A stretch of DNA of 64,000 bases from Paraburkholderia sprentiae WSM5005 (GTDB taxonomy: Bacteria; Pseudomonadota; Gammaproteobacteria; Burkholderiales; Burkholderiaceae), in contig NZ_CP017562.2 in NCBI RefSeq assembly GCF_001865575.2, positions 2,170,001 through 2,234,000 on the forward strand, written 5' to 3'. The position numbers and the translations under genes were made by a program. The notes beneath the pieces were generated by a model. It made no database searches. It worked only from the letters and a program-made list of their open reading frames with translations, and had not been told where the DNA came from. Positions 48,818-57,937 of this stretch are shown one piece after another (position 1 is the stretch's first letter; each line of letters opens with the position of its first letter).

Positions 48818-50569
48818 TCATCTGCGCTTCGCGACGTCCGCGAGATCGCCGTTTTGCTGGAACGCGTCGACGACGTCCGCCACCGAAGCGCGCCGGCCGA
48901 TGTGGCCGACACGCACTTCGAGCCCCTCGGCGCGCAGTATGTCGCGCCCCTCCGCGTGGGCGCCGACGACCTTCATCGCGGTGCCCGCGGCCTGAAGCGC
49001 GACCTGCAACGCTTCGAGCATGCGCGCGCCCGCCAGATCGACGACCGGCGACGCGGACAGATCGCAGATCACGAGCCGGACAGGCTCGGGCGCGGCGTGG
49101 ATCAATCGCCAGATGGTCTCGCGCACGTGCTCGGCGTTGAAGTAAAGCAACGACGCTTCGACGCGCACCGCCAGCACATGCGCAATCGTTTCGTTTTCGA
49201 CATGACGTTGCAGATCCGAGAAATAGCGCGTGCCGGGAATACGGCCCAGCATGGCGACGTGCGGATGCGCGGCACGGCGGATGATCAGCAGCATCGACAC
49301 GAGCACCGCGACGATGACGCCCTTCAGGATGCCCAACAACAACACCGCCGCGAACGCCACCATCGAAATCGCAAATTCGAAGCGGCTCACGCGCCACACA
49401 TGACGCAACTGTCCGACATCGACGAGGCCCTTCACGGCCACGAGCACGATTGCCGCCAGCACGACGTTGGGCAGATTCGCGAGCAGCCCGGTGAGGAACA
49501 TCAGGCAGAAGCCGATCGCGAGCGACGCGAATACCAGTGCAAGCGCGCTTTTCGCGCCGGCCTTGTCGTTCACTGACGATTGCGAAAGGCCGCCCGCGAC
49601 CGGATAGGCCTGGAACAATCCCGCGGCCAGATTGGCCGCTCCGAGACCCAGCAATTCCTGGCGGGCGTCGATCTCGTCGCCATGCGCCTGCGCAAGCGCG
49701 CGCGCGGCCGATACGCTCTCGACATAGGCCAGCAGCAGACACGCGAACGCGAGCGGGACGATGCCGTCGACATCGCGCAACCGCAGCCCCGGCAGACGGA
49801 ATTCAGGCAAGCCCCGCGGCAGCGCGCCCACCAGCGTGAATCCGCGGCTGGCCAGCGGCGTGAGCGACAACACGACGATCGAAGCAGCGACGACGACGAG
49901 CGCTACCGGACGCCCCGGCAGAAATTTTTCGCCGAGCAGTAGCAACGCGATGCAAACGACGCCGAACCCGAGCACGCTGAGGTTGGTGAGCGGAAGCTGC
50001 CCCCACAGCACCGCGATCCGTTCGAAGAAAAACTCGCCGCCGCCTTTCACGCCGAACAGTTTCGGCAGCTGGGTCATCGCGATCGTGAGCGCGGCGCCCG
50101 CCTTGAAGCCGAGCAGGATCGTCTCGCTGATGAAGCTGACGAGCGAGCTCAACCGCAGCAGCCAGCCGATCACACACATGCCGGCGATCAACACCGCCGT
50201 GAGCGCCGAAATCGAAGCCCAGCGCGCCGGGTCGCCGCCGGCCATCGTCGCGACCGTCACGCCGACGAGCATCGAAATCGCCGAGGTCGGGCCGATCGCG
50301 AGCTGGCGCGACGAGCCGAACAGCGCGTAACAGACGCCGCCGGCCAGATAGCCGTAGATGCCGTATTGAGCCGGCAAGCCCGCGAGCGGCGCATACGCGA
50401 GCGATACCGGAATGCCATAAGCCGCGAGCGTCACGCCGGCGACCGCGTCGTTCACGAGCCATCGGGGCCGATAGCTTCGCAGCCACTGCGCGGGAGGAAA
50501 CGCGGCACGCCACCCACGCATGGGCGGCGCGGCGGTCGAGAGGCCGGTGACGCTGGAAGGCTTGCTCAA
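48818..50569 (-). CDS. SulP-family anion transporter with C-terminal STAS domain
   Basis: 583 residues. Ten to twelve membrane helices follow the SulP signature GVTLAAYGIPVSLAYAPLAG near residue 45, with GAQLAIGP-type segment RQLAIGPTSAISMLVG. A C-terminal STAS domain (VVDLAGARMLEALQVALQAAG) starts near residue 450. Relatives carry sulfate, bicarbonate or other anions. A bicarbonate role would suit an autotroph, but this cannot be told from sequence. Confidence 0.9.
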   Translation of the reverse strand: MSKPSSVTGLSTAAPPMRGWRAAFPPAQWLRSYRPRWLVNDAVAGVTLAAYGIPVSLAYAPLAGLPAQYGIYGYLAGGVCYALFGSSRQLAIGPTSAISMLVGVTVATMAGGDPARWASISALTAVLIAGMCVIGWLLRLSSLVSFISETILLGFKAGAALTIAMTQLPKLFGVKGGGEFFFERIAVLWGQLPLTNLSVLGFGVVCIALLLLGEKFLPGRPVALVVVAASIVVLSLTPLASRGFTLVGALPRGLPEFRLPGLRLRDVDGIVPLAFACLLLAYVESVSAARALAQAHGDEIDARQELLGLGAANLAAGLFQAYPVAGGLSQSSVNDKAGAKSALALVFASLAIGFCLMFLTGLLANLPNVVLAAIVLVAVKGLVDVGQLRHVWRVSRFEFAISMVAFAAVLLLGILKGVIVAVLVSMLLIIRRAAHPHVAMLGRIPGTRYFSDLQRHVENETIAHVLAVRVEASLLYFNAEHVRETIWRLIHAAPEPVRLVICDLSASPVVDLAGARMLEALQVALQAAGTAMKVVGAHAEGRDILRAEGLEVRVGHIGRRASVADVVDAFQQNGDLADVAKRR

Positions 50570-50665
50570 CGTAGCGCCTCGAGTATGGAAGCTGACTTGA
50601 CGGAAGCACCGGCCGGAAGCACCGGCGCGCTCTGCGGCAATGGCTTCAGGGCATCCCGAAGCCGC

Positions 50666-51625
50666 TCAGAGCGGATCCTTGACGCGCTGCCATGTGCGAT
50701 CCGGATTGAACTCGGTCACGGGCGGCGCATGCTTGCCACGGTCCTTCTGGTAGATCACGCCGTTGTTGTTGACCACGAAGGTCATCACACCGCTCGTGCC
50801 GTAGTACGCCGGATAAGCGACCATCGCGAAGCCCGCGATCATGTGCCCGTTGATCACGTAGCTGAACGCCCCGCCGGGCGCGCTCTTGCCCTGGCGGGTC
50901 AGAATGCGGAACTGGTAGCCTCGGTAGGGATCTCCCGCCGCGTGGCCTTTCAGATATTCGGAACTGGCGGCCACGAGCGGTCCGAATGGACTCTGTTCTT
51001 CGTCGCTGGTTTCATCGGTGTGCCAATACAGGCCATCATGCTTGCCCGGCGTGCTGGCCAGTTTTTGCGCGTATTCGAGCAGGCCGTCGTGGTTTCGGTC
51101 TTGCGACGCGTATTGGCGCTGCGCGTCGATATAGGCCTGCAGCACCTTGATCGCTTCGCGCTCGTTGGAGCCGATCCGTCGATTGATCAGTTCTTCTTCG
51201 CCCTGCTCCGTGGCGAAGCGCCACGTGCCCCCCTCTTTCACGATTGGCACCGGCATGGGCCACGCCTCGTCGCCGACCAGCAGAATCCGCCGGTTCGTTC
51301 CCCTATCGTCGAGCACGTGATACGCGTCGAGTTCCTTGCTCGCCTTGGCCCAGTTCGCCTCGTTCTCCGCTTGGTCAGGCGAAACCACGAGGCTTTTGTG
51401 CGCTTCGCCGAAGATCGCGACGAGCGCCGCTTCGTCGTCGGTCTTCAGTGCGTTGGACAGCGCGGCGACCGCGTCTTCCGGCGTGGCGAACGTTCGCTGT
51501 CCTTCGGCGAACGCGGCCAACGGCACCGACAGCGCGAGCACCATCGCACACAGTCGGCACGATGACGCAACACGTCGCAGCGAATCGACGCGTGCGCGCT
51601 TTCGGGGAATGCTCTGCCCGCTCAT
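50666..51625 (-). CDS. DUF2950 family exported protein
   Basis: 319 residues with a signal peptide (VLALSVPLAAFAEG). DUF2950 proteins are periplasmic, usually encoded next to DUF3300 proteins. The FATPEDAVAALSNALKTDD start, DGLYWHTDETSDEEQSPFGP and YRGYQFRILTRQGKSAPGGA segments are typical. It lies 9 bases downstream of the DUF3300 gene. Function unknown. Confidence 0.85.
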   Translation of the reverse strand: MSGQSIPRKRARVDSLRRVASSCRLCAMVLALSVPLAAFAEGQRTFATPEDAVAALSNALKTDDEAALVAIFGEAHKSLVVSPDQAENEANWAKASKELDAYHVLDDRGTNRRILLVGDEAWPMPVPIVKEGGTWRFATEQGEEELINRRIGSNEREAIKVLQAYIDAQRQYASQDRNHDGLLEYAQKLASTPGKHDGLYWHTDETSDEEQSPFGPLVAASSEYLKGHAAGDPYRGYQFRILTRQGKSAPGGAFSYVINGHMIAGFAMVAYPAYYGTSGVMTFVVNNNGVIYQKDRGKHAPPVTEFNPDRTWQRVKDPL

Positions 51626-51634
51626 GGCTGCTCC

Positions 51635-53104
51635 TTATCGCCGTCCGCCGCCACCGCGGCCGCCACCGCCACCGCCGCCCCGCGGCGAGAAACCACCACC
51701 GCCGCCGCGTCCGCCGCCACCGCCGGAAAATCCGCCGCCGCCTTGCGCCGATTGACGGCTCGCCGCGCCGCGCGCGCTGTTGGCCTGTGCGTCGCGCGCC
51801 GAGCCGTAGCCGCTGAACGCGTCACCGCCGCGCGACTGTGCCGCGCGCGGATTCGCTTCCCGTGTGCCCGCCGACGTCGCCGGACGCTGGCTCGGCTGCG
51901 GCCGCCCTTGCGCGCCCGCGCCACCGCCCGCGAAGTTTGCGCCCCCGCCACCGCCTGCGAAGTTTGCCCCCGCGCCGCCACCCGCACCGCCGGCGCCTCG
52001 ACCTCCGAAGTCGCCGCCGCCCGCACCGCCACGATTTCCGCCTGCCCCTGCACCCGCACCTGCGCCCGCGCCGCCGCGAGAGGGCGGATCGCCGACCCGT
52101 TGCGTGCGCGCCGAGCGGTCCGCGACGCCGCTGACCTGCCCCGGCTTCTTGTCCGGGGTCCACGCGGACGAACCCCCTGCCTGTCCACGACCACCGCCGC
52201 GGTTGACGTCGCCCGTGTTGATATTGCCGCGCTCGACGTTTCTATCGCCGCGCTCGACGCTTCTATCACCACGTTCGACATTTCTCTCGCGGTTGATATT
52301 GATGTTGTTGTTGCCGCCGCCTCCGTAATTCGTTTGATAGTGTCCGCCGTTCCAGGCAGCGGTAATCGCCGCGCCCCAGATCAGCCCCGTCGCGAGCGCG
52401 GCGCCGGGCGCGTACGGATAGTAGTAGGCCGGATACGGCGTGGGCGCGTAGGCGTAGGTCACGGGCGCACTCGCCACGACGACGGTCTGCGGGTTGTACT
52501 GCGGGACGTAGATCACCTGCGGATCGGCAGGCTGAATCTTGATCACTTCTTTCTCGACGACCACGACCTGCTTGTCGTCGGATTTCAGATGCCCCGCTGA
52601 CTGCGTTTGCCGCCGGAAGCGCTGAATCGCCTCGAGCACCGAACTCTGATCGGCAACGACGGCTTCGCCGAGATTGATGGTCCAGTCGAGATCGCTGCTC
52701 ATGTTCTTGACGATGTCGGGGTAGTTCAGCAGCGCCTTCACCGGATCGTGCCACGCGTCGTTGAGCTTCAGCGACTTGTTGGCCTTGTACTGATCCAGAA
52801 AGCGGTCGGCCTGAACGATTTCCACGGGATAAGTGGAGGCAGGAAGGATGATCGCGATCAGGTCATCCGGGTATAGCGCGATCGGTCCGACGAGTTGGTC
52901 GAGCGTCGCCGCGGGAACGGGGGCGTTTGGGGCGGCGTTCGCAGGGGCGGTCGCGGCCGGTGCCTGCGCCAGCGACAAAGCAGAGAACGCGCCGCAGCAC
53001 GCGAGCAGCGCTGCGCCCAGCACGTGACTGACGCGTCGCGCACGCCTATCGACTGTCGTTGCAAACGGGATGATGCGTGCAAGCGCACGCGGACCGCGGT
53101 CCAT
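51635..53104 (-). CDS. DUF3300 family exported protein with long Gly-rich tail
   Basis: 489 residues with a signal peptide. The folded part includes LVGPIALYPDDLIAIILPAS, AWHDPVKALLNYPDIVKNMS and PQVIYVPQYNPQTVVVASAP. After about residue 290 the chain becomes Asn- and then Gly/Arg-rich (NVERGDRSVERGDRNVERG repeats, followed by long GG tracts), likely disordered. Start chosen for the GAGGGGAAG site; a frame open to 53368 upstream lacks one. Function unknown; pairs with DUF2950. Confidence 0.85.
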   Translation of the reverse strand: MDRGPRALARIIPFATTVDRRARRVSHVLGAALLACCGAFSALSLAQAPAATAPANAAPNAPVPAATLDQLVGPIALYPDDLIAIILPASTYPVEIVQADRFLDQYKANKSLKLNDAWHDPVKALLNYPDIVKNMSSDLDWTINLGEAVVADQSSVLEAIQRFRRQTQSAGHLKSDDKQVVVVEKEVIKIQPADPQVIYVPQYNPQTVVVASAPVTYAYAPTPYPAYYYPYAPGAALATGLIWGAAITAAWNGGHYQTNYGGGGNNNININRERNVERGDRSVERGDRNVERGNINTGDVNRGGGRGQAGGSSAWTPDKKPGQVSGVADRSARTQRVGDPPSRGGAGAGAGAGAGGNRGGAGGGDFGGRGAGGAGGGAGANFAGGGGGANFAGGGAGAQGRPQPSQRPATSAGTREANPRAAQSRGGDAFSGYGSARDAQANSARGAASRQSAQGGGGFSGGGGGRGGGGGFSPRGGGGGGGRGGGGRR

Positions 53105-53451
53105 CGATGCTTCCCCTCGCGCTTCGTCAGCGCCCCCAGGCCGCCATGCTGCCAGGCCCCCTGGATCGCCATGTTTAACCGACAGTTGTCCGAAGCAATG
53201 AAAAACGACATGCACCTGTTGCATGAATACAGTTTGGAAACCAGGGACGGGATTGCAAATACGACCTTGGTCCCATTGCGCGCGACAGGCCTGCGACGCC
53301 ATGATGAAAGCGAACCTGCCATTGCTGCGCGACCACCGCGCGGCCACCGGTCCCACCAGAATGTCCATTCACGGGTGCCGGTTGCGCCCTCACGCCTGAG
53401 CGAACAGGCAGCCGCGACTTGCACCCGTACGTGCTCACGCAAGGAGCTGTC
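53105..53451. other. Intergenic region, no gene seen
   Basis: 347 bases between the divergent DUF3300 and glycine-zipper genes. It should hold both promoters, but no clear -35/-10 pair or repeat was identified. Confidence 0.4.
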
Positions 53452-53925
53452 GTGAATAGATCGACGAAATACTTGATTGTCGCCGCGTTGACTGCATCGC
53501 TGTCGTTGGAAGGCATGGCGCAATCGCGGCCGATTGCCTATCCGGCCAAAGGGCAAAGCCAGCAGAAACAGCAGCAGGACGAAGGCGCATGCTATTCGTG
53601 GGCGCGCAGTAATACCGGCGTCGATCCGACCGCGGTCGCCAATGCCCCGCCCCCGCCTTCCGGACCCGCGGTGGGAGGTGGCGAGCGGGTGCAGGGCGCC
53701 GCGCGCGGCGCGGCTGGCGGCGCGGTTATCGGCGCGATTGCGGGCGATGCCGGCAAGGGCGCGGCGATCGGCGCCGCGACCGGCACGATGGTCGGCGGAT
53801 CGCGCGCGCGGCAGAACCGGCGCGCGGCCGCGGCACAGTCGCAGGCGCAAACGCAAGGCTCGATGGACACGTTCAATCGCGCTTTCGCCGCATGCATGTC
53901 CGGGCGGGGTTACACGGTCCAATGA
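53452..53925 (+). CDS. Glycine-zipper exported protein
   Basis: 157 residues, starting at a GTG after an AAGGAG ribosome site. A signal peptide ends EGMAQ. A central glycine-zipper hairpin (GAARGAAGGAVIGAIAGDAG and GAAIGAATGTMVGG) resembles outer-membrane lipoprotein-like stabilisers. The last segment MDTFNRAFAACMSGRGYTVQ has a Cys pairing with the earlier ACYSW. Function unknown. Confidence 0.82.
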   Translation: MNRSTKYLIVAALTASLSLEGMAQSRPIAYPAKGQSQQKQQQDEGACYSWARSNTGVDPTAVANAPPPPSGPAVGGGERVQGAARGAAGGAVIGAIAGDAGKGAAIGAATGTMVGGSRARQNRRAAAAQSQAQTQGSMDTFNRAFAACMSGRGYTVQ

Positions 53926-53968
53926 GCGCGCAAGCGCGCGTCGAGTCGCGGTGTTCAAGGAGAGCAGC

Positions 53969-54556
53969 ATGACAAACGGCAAACTCATCATTGCGGCGGC
54001 GCTCGTCTGTCTCGCGAATACGGGGTTCGCACAGACAGAGGTACCGGTCGTGGTCAAGAGCGAGCCCGGCAAGGTCAGCGTGTCGGGCACGGTCACCACG
54101 ACGTCGACCGTCGTCGGCATCGAGCCGGAAACCCGCACCGTCTGGCTGAAGGATCCGAAGGGCAAGGTCGTACAGGTCGTGGTCGGCGAGGAAGCACGCA
54201 ACTTCGACCAGATCAAGGTCGGCGACGTGGTCAAAGCCGAGTATTCGCAGGCTCTGACCATCACGCTGAAAAAGGGCAACGCGCCGCTGAGCGCCAATGA
54301 AACGCACACGCTCGATCGCACGCCGGCGGGCGCGAAACCCGGCGGCTCGGCCTCGCGCGAAGTCACGATCATGGCGAACGTGGTAGCCGTCGATCACCGG
54401 AGCGGCGTGGTCACGCTGAAAGGCCCGCAAGGCAATACGGTGGACCTGATCGTGCAGGACCCCGAACAGCTCAACCGGATCAAAAAAGGCGACCATATGC
54501 AAGCGGTCTATAAAGAGGCGGTGGCCATCTCCGTGGAGCCGCTCGCCAGCAAATAG
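53969..54556 (+). CDS. Exported beta-rich protein of unknown function
   Basis: 195 residues with signal peptide ending GFAQT. Two similar beta-barrel-like halves are visible, each with a hydrophobic strand followed by a V-x-x-GD turn (VVQVVVGEEARNFDQIKVGD; TVDLIVQDPEQLNRIKKGDH), an internal duplication. No named family is recognised. It has an AAGGAGAG ribosome site and lies 43 bases after the glycine-zipper gene. Confidence 0.78.
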   Translation: MTNGKLIIAAALVCLANTGFAQTEVPVVVKSEPGKVSVSGTVTTTSTVVGIEPETRTVWLKDPKGKVVQVVVGEEARNFDQIKVGDVVKAEYSQALTITLKKGNAPLSANETHTLDRTPAGAKPGGSASREVTIMANVVAVDHRSGVVTLKGPQGNTVDLIVQDPEQLNRIKKGDHMQAVYKEAVAISVEPLASK

Positions 54557-54654
54557 CGCGCACGAGTCTGCCGGGCAGTTCAGCGAGCAACTCGAATCGG
54601 GCCGCAACCACGATGGCGATCACGGCCCAACGCCCCCCAAAAGCACGGCGCGCG

Positions 54655-55674
54655 TCAGATCAGACGATGCGCGTGCTCGAGCGTGCTGCGGGCCGGCGCG
54701 AAATCGCCGCGCCGAAAGCGCACCGTCGAGAAGACCCGTATCGCCTCGGGACTCGCCGGCAGACGCGCAAGGCGAAACTCGATTTCCTGCGCGGGCCGCG
54801 TATCCCCCTCTGCCACGACAACATTCATCCGGTCGAGCCGGAAGGTGCTCTTCAGCACATAGAAATGGGCATCCGGCGCGGCCAGAACGCCGCAAATCAC
54901 ATCGAGATGCCGCTCCAGCGCTTCGGTCTTCAGGCCCAACTGCGCCAGAGCGCGATCGTTCTCCTCGATCTGCGCCTGGAGCCGCGCCACGTCCGCGAAA
55001 TTCGACGACGCGTCGCTGCCGAGCAACGAGCGCACGCCCGCCCCCTGCCGCTCGAGAATCGTCAGGCGCGTTTTCAGAAGCGCCTTTTCGCGTTGCAGTT
55101 CGTCCTGCCGCGAGGTATCGGCCTCGATCCTGGCGATCCCTTCGAGCACGAGCTGATCGACGATCCGCAGCACGATTTCCCGTCGCAATGCGGCTTCGGA
55201 TTCGCCGCATACGCGCACCTGGTGATCGCTGAAGTTGATGGTCGTCTGCGCGACGTCGGTATGCGTCGCCTCGCCGTGTTGCCCAACACCGAAGATATGC
55301 CGCTCGTCGATGGCCATCCCGAGCACCGCGAAGGCTTCATCGGCAGCGGGATGGTCGTTGAAAAACACGTTGAGTTCGTGCGAGCGGTTAAAGGCGGGAC
55401 AGACATCGTCGGGCGTGGCGAAAAAGGCGTGGATATAGGGGTCCGCCGCCCACGCCGCCGCGTTCGCTTCGCGCGCGGGCGGCACTTCATCGACGAGCCG
55501 CACCAGATAGGCGGTCGTGCGTTGCACGGCCGGTAGCAGGCGCGACGCGTAGTTGCGCGCGAGTCGCAACGACGGACACAGTCCAACGATTCGCTCGACG
55601 ATTGCCGTCGCCTGCGGATCGTCGCGCTCTTCGGACCCGGCGCGCTTCGTCAGCCACCGCGACAGCAGACCCAT
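54655..55674 (-). CDS. Uncharacterised protein with central coiled coil
   Basis: 339 residues, no signal peptide or membrane helix. The first ~160 residues are helical (CPSLRLARNYASRLLPAVQ, AADPYIHAFFATPDDV). Residues about 175-255 form a probable coiled coil (DELQREKALLKTRLTILERQ; RLQAQIEENDRALAQLGLKT). It lies 19 bases after the RNA-binding protein gene and upstream of nothing in its own direction until the convergent 53969 gene. No function can be assigned. Confidence 0.78.
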   Translation of the reverse strand: MGLLSRWLTKRAGSEERDDPQATAIVERIVGLCPSLRLARNYASRLLPAVQRTTAYLVRLVDEVPPAREANAAAWAADPYIHAFFATPDDVCPAFNRSHELNVFFNDHPAADEAFAVLGMAIDERHIFGVGQHGEATHTDVAQTTINFSDHQVRVCGESEAALRREIVLRIVDQLVLEGIARIEADTSRQDELQREKALLKTRLTILERQGAGVRSLLGSDASSNFADVARLQAQIEENDRALAQLGLKTEALERHLDVICGVLAAPDAHFYVLKSTFRLDRMNVVVAEGDTRPAQEIEFRLARLPASPEAIRVFSTVRFRRGDFAPARSTLEHAHRLI

Positions 55675-55693
55675 GCGCGGCTCCCGTCGCCCG

Positions 55694-55951
55694 TCACGAT
55701 TCGTCGCGCTCGGGCAGCAGTTGCGCGGTGATCGTGTGGTTCTTCCAGAACAGGTTATGAACGCGGTTTTGCAGCAGACGCAGTCCGTCCCTGCTCACGG
55801 CGTCGAACACGACCACCGCGCCGGGCCGCGAACCCGTGCCGGGCACCCGCTGAATCGCGCTGAAGCGCGGGAACCCGTAGCGGATCAGGAACTCGCCGAT
55901 CTCTTCGTCCGAGACGCTTTCGTCGAGGTTGCCGAGAAACAGTTCAGCCAT
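55694..55951 (-). CDS. RNA recognition motif (RRM) protein
   Basis: 85 residues. RNP2-like LFLGNLDES near the start and RNP1-like RPGAVVVFDA at about residues 42-51 define a single RRM. The RNP1 lacks the usual aromatic pair, so binding may be weak. Bacterial single-RRM proteins may bind mRNA. It lies 11 bases downstream of fabI, an unusual neighbour. Confidence 0.75.
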   Translation of the reverse strand: MAELFLGNLDESVSDEEIGEFLIRYGFPRFSAIQRVPGTGSRPGAVVVFDAVSRDGLRLLQNRVHNLFWKNHTITAQLLPERDES

Positions 55952-55962
55952 GATGCTTGCTC

Positions 55963-56745
55963 CTATGCCACGATGTTCAGTCCGCCGTCGATATACAACG
56001 TGGAACCGGAAAGCCGCCGCGCATACGGCGTGGCCAGAAACGCGCAGCTATAACCGACGTCCATGATGTCGGCCAGTTCGCCGATCGGCGCGCGCTGCAC
56101 CGCTTCGTTGAGCAGCAGCTCGAAATCCTTCAAGCCCGAAGCGGCGCGGGTCTTCAGCGGCCCGGGAGATATCGCGTGCACGCGGATGCCGTTCGGCCCC
56201 AGTTCGAACGCGAGATAGCGCGCGCAGGCCTCGAGCGCCGCCTTGACGGGGCCCATCAGGTTGTAGTTCGGCACGACCTTGTTCGCGCCGTAGTAGCTCA
56301 TCGTCAGCATGGTGCCGCCGTCTTTCATCAGCGGCGCGGCAAGGCGCGCCATCCGCACGAACGAATGACAGGAGATGTCCATCGCGCTCAGGAAGCCTTC
56401 GCGCGACGATCGCAGCAGTCCGCCATGCAAATCCGCTTTCGGCGCCCAGGCAATCGCGTGAACGAGAATATCGAGACGCCCCCACGTCTTTTCGATCCGA
56501 TCGAACACGGCCTCCATCTGGTCCTCGCCCGTTACGTCGAGCGGCATGAAGATCTCGGCATCGAGTGCTTTCGCAATCGGTTCCACATGCGGCATCGCCT
56601 TGTCGTTCGCATAGGTGAGCGCAACGCTTGCGCCGAGTTCGTGAAACGCCTTCGCGCAACCATAGGCAATCGAAGCTTCGTTGGCGACGCCGGTCACGAG
56701 AGCCTTTGCTCCTTCCAGAATCAAACGCGATTGCTCGACAGGCAT
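55963..56745 (-). CDS. fabI: Enoyl-ACP reductase (NADH), FabI-type
   Basis: 260 residues. NAD-binding start ALVTGVANEASIAYG and catalytic PNYNLMGPVKAALEACARYL with Tyr and Lys (Y-x6-K). It reduces enoyl-ACP in fatty-acid elongation. The copy lies in an acetate/PHB-associated operon (ackA and a phosphotransacetylase-like gene upstream), so it may be a secondary rather than the main FabI. Confidence 0.92.
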   Translation of the reverse strand: MPVEQSRLILEGAKALVTGVANEASIAYGCAKAFHELGASVALTYANDKAMPHVEPIAKALDAEIFMPLDVTGEDQMEAVFDRIEKTWGRLDILVHAIAWAPKADLHGGLLRSSREGFLSAMDISCHSFVRMARLAAPLMKDGGTMLTMSYYGANKVVPNYNLMGPVKAALEACARYLAFELGPNGIRVHAISPGPLKTRAASGLKDFELLLNEAVQRAPIGELADIMDVGYSCAFLATPYARRLSGSTLYIDGGLNIVA

Positions 56746-56757
56746 GGTGAAACTCCT

Positions 56758-57933
56758 CTATGCGACGACAGCAAGCGTATGGCGGGCGATCATCAGTTCC
56801 TCGTTGGTGGGCACGACCCAGACCGGCAGCTTGCTCGAAGCGCGGCTGATCAGCGGGCCCCCCGCCCGATTGGCCGCCTCGTCGAGTTCGGCCCCGAGCC
56901 ACGCCGCGTCGCGCACGATCCGCTCGCGGATCGCGACGGCGTGCTCGCCGATGCCGGCCGTCAGTACCAGTGCGTCGAGACCTTGCATCGCCGCGGCGAG
57001 ACTGCCGAGTTCGCGCCCGATGCGGTAGGTGTACACGTCGATGGCAAAGCGCGCGCGCGGGTCGTCGCTGTCGAGCAGTGCGCGCATGTCGCCCGAGAGG
57101 CCCGACATACCGAGCAAGCCCGAGCCCTGGTAGATCAGCTGCGCGATCGCCCGCGAATCCATGTGCAGCTCGTCCAGCAGATACAGAATCACGCCGGGGT
57201 CGAGGCTGCCGCAACGCGTACCCATCGGCAGGCCTTCCACCGCCGTGAAGCCCATCGTGCTGGCCACGCTCCTGCCCGCGACCATCGCGCACATGCTCGC
57301 GCCATTGCCCAGATGCGCGACGACGGTGCGTCCCGCCGCCGCGGCCGGCGCGATCTGCGGCAGCACGCTCGCGATGTATTCGTACGACAGCCCGTGAAAG
57401 CCGTAGCGCCGCACGCCGCGCCCGGTAATCGACGCGGGCAGCGCGTAGGCCTGCGCGGTCTCGGTCTGCGTGCGATGAAACGTGGTGTCAAAGCACGCGA
57501 CCTGTGCAAGCTCGGGACGCAACTGCGCGAGGATGCGAATCGGTTTCAGGTTGTGCGGCTGATGGAGCGGCGCGAGCGGGCTCAGGCTCTCCAGCTCGTC
57601 GAGCACGTCGGAGGTCACGACGACGGGCCCGGCAAAGTGCTGCCCGCCGTGCACGACGCGATGCCCGACCGCCTTGAGCTGCTCGCCGCCGCCGTGGTCG
57701 CGCAAAAAGCCGCCCAGATATTCGATCGCGCCTTGATGACCGAGCCGGTAGCCATCGCCCCATTCGTGCGAGCTGACCTCGCCGTCGCGATCTGTCGCGC
57801 GAAACCGCGGGCTCGTGTAGAGCGCTTCGATCTGGCCGCGCAGAATCAGTTCGAGTTGCGCGTATTGCGCGTCGAAGGCGCTGAACTTGAGGCTCGACGA
57901 CCCCGCGTTCAATACGAGGATCACATCCGCCAT
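56758..57933 (-). CDS. ackA: Acetate kinase
   Basis: 391 residues. N-terminal ILVLNAGSSSLKFSAF, VVHGGQHF, AHLGNGASMCAMVAGRSVAS and TAGIGEHA are the acetate kinase motifs. It interconverts acetate and acetyl phosphate with ATP. It lies 12 bases upstream of fabI and 4 bases downstream of the phosphotransacetylase-like gene. Confidence 0.95.
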   Translation of the reverse strand: MADVILVLNAGSSSLKFSAFDAQYAQLELILRGQIEALYTSPRFRATDRDGEVSSHEWGDGYRLGHQGAIEYLGGFLRDHGGGEQLKAVGHRVVHGGQHFAGPVVVTSDVLDELESLSPLAPLHQPHNLKPIRILAQLRPELAQVACFDTTFHRTQTETAQAYALPASITGRGVRRYGFHGLSYEYIASVLPQIAPAAAAGRTVVAHLGNGASMCAMVAGRSVASTMGFTAVEGLPMGTRCGSLDPGVILYLLDELHMDSRAIAQLIYQGSGLLGMSGLSGDMRALLDSDDPRARFAIDVYTYRIGRELGSLAAAMQGLDALVLTAGIGEHAVAIRERIVRDAAWLGAELDEAANRAGGPLISRASSKLPVWVVPTNEELMIARHTLAVVA

Positions 57934-57937
57934 GGCG

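Noticed and set aside
51640..52260. Repeated G/C-rich blocks resembling a repeat array
   Set aside because: They encode the Gly/Asn/Arg tail of the DUF3300 protein; there are no regular spacers, so it is not a CRISPR array.
53105..53368. Upstream extension of the DUF3300 gene
   Set aside because: The open frame continues, but it has no ribosome site and would hide the signal peptide behind 88 residues; the start at 53104 has a good site.
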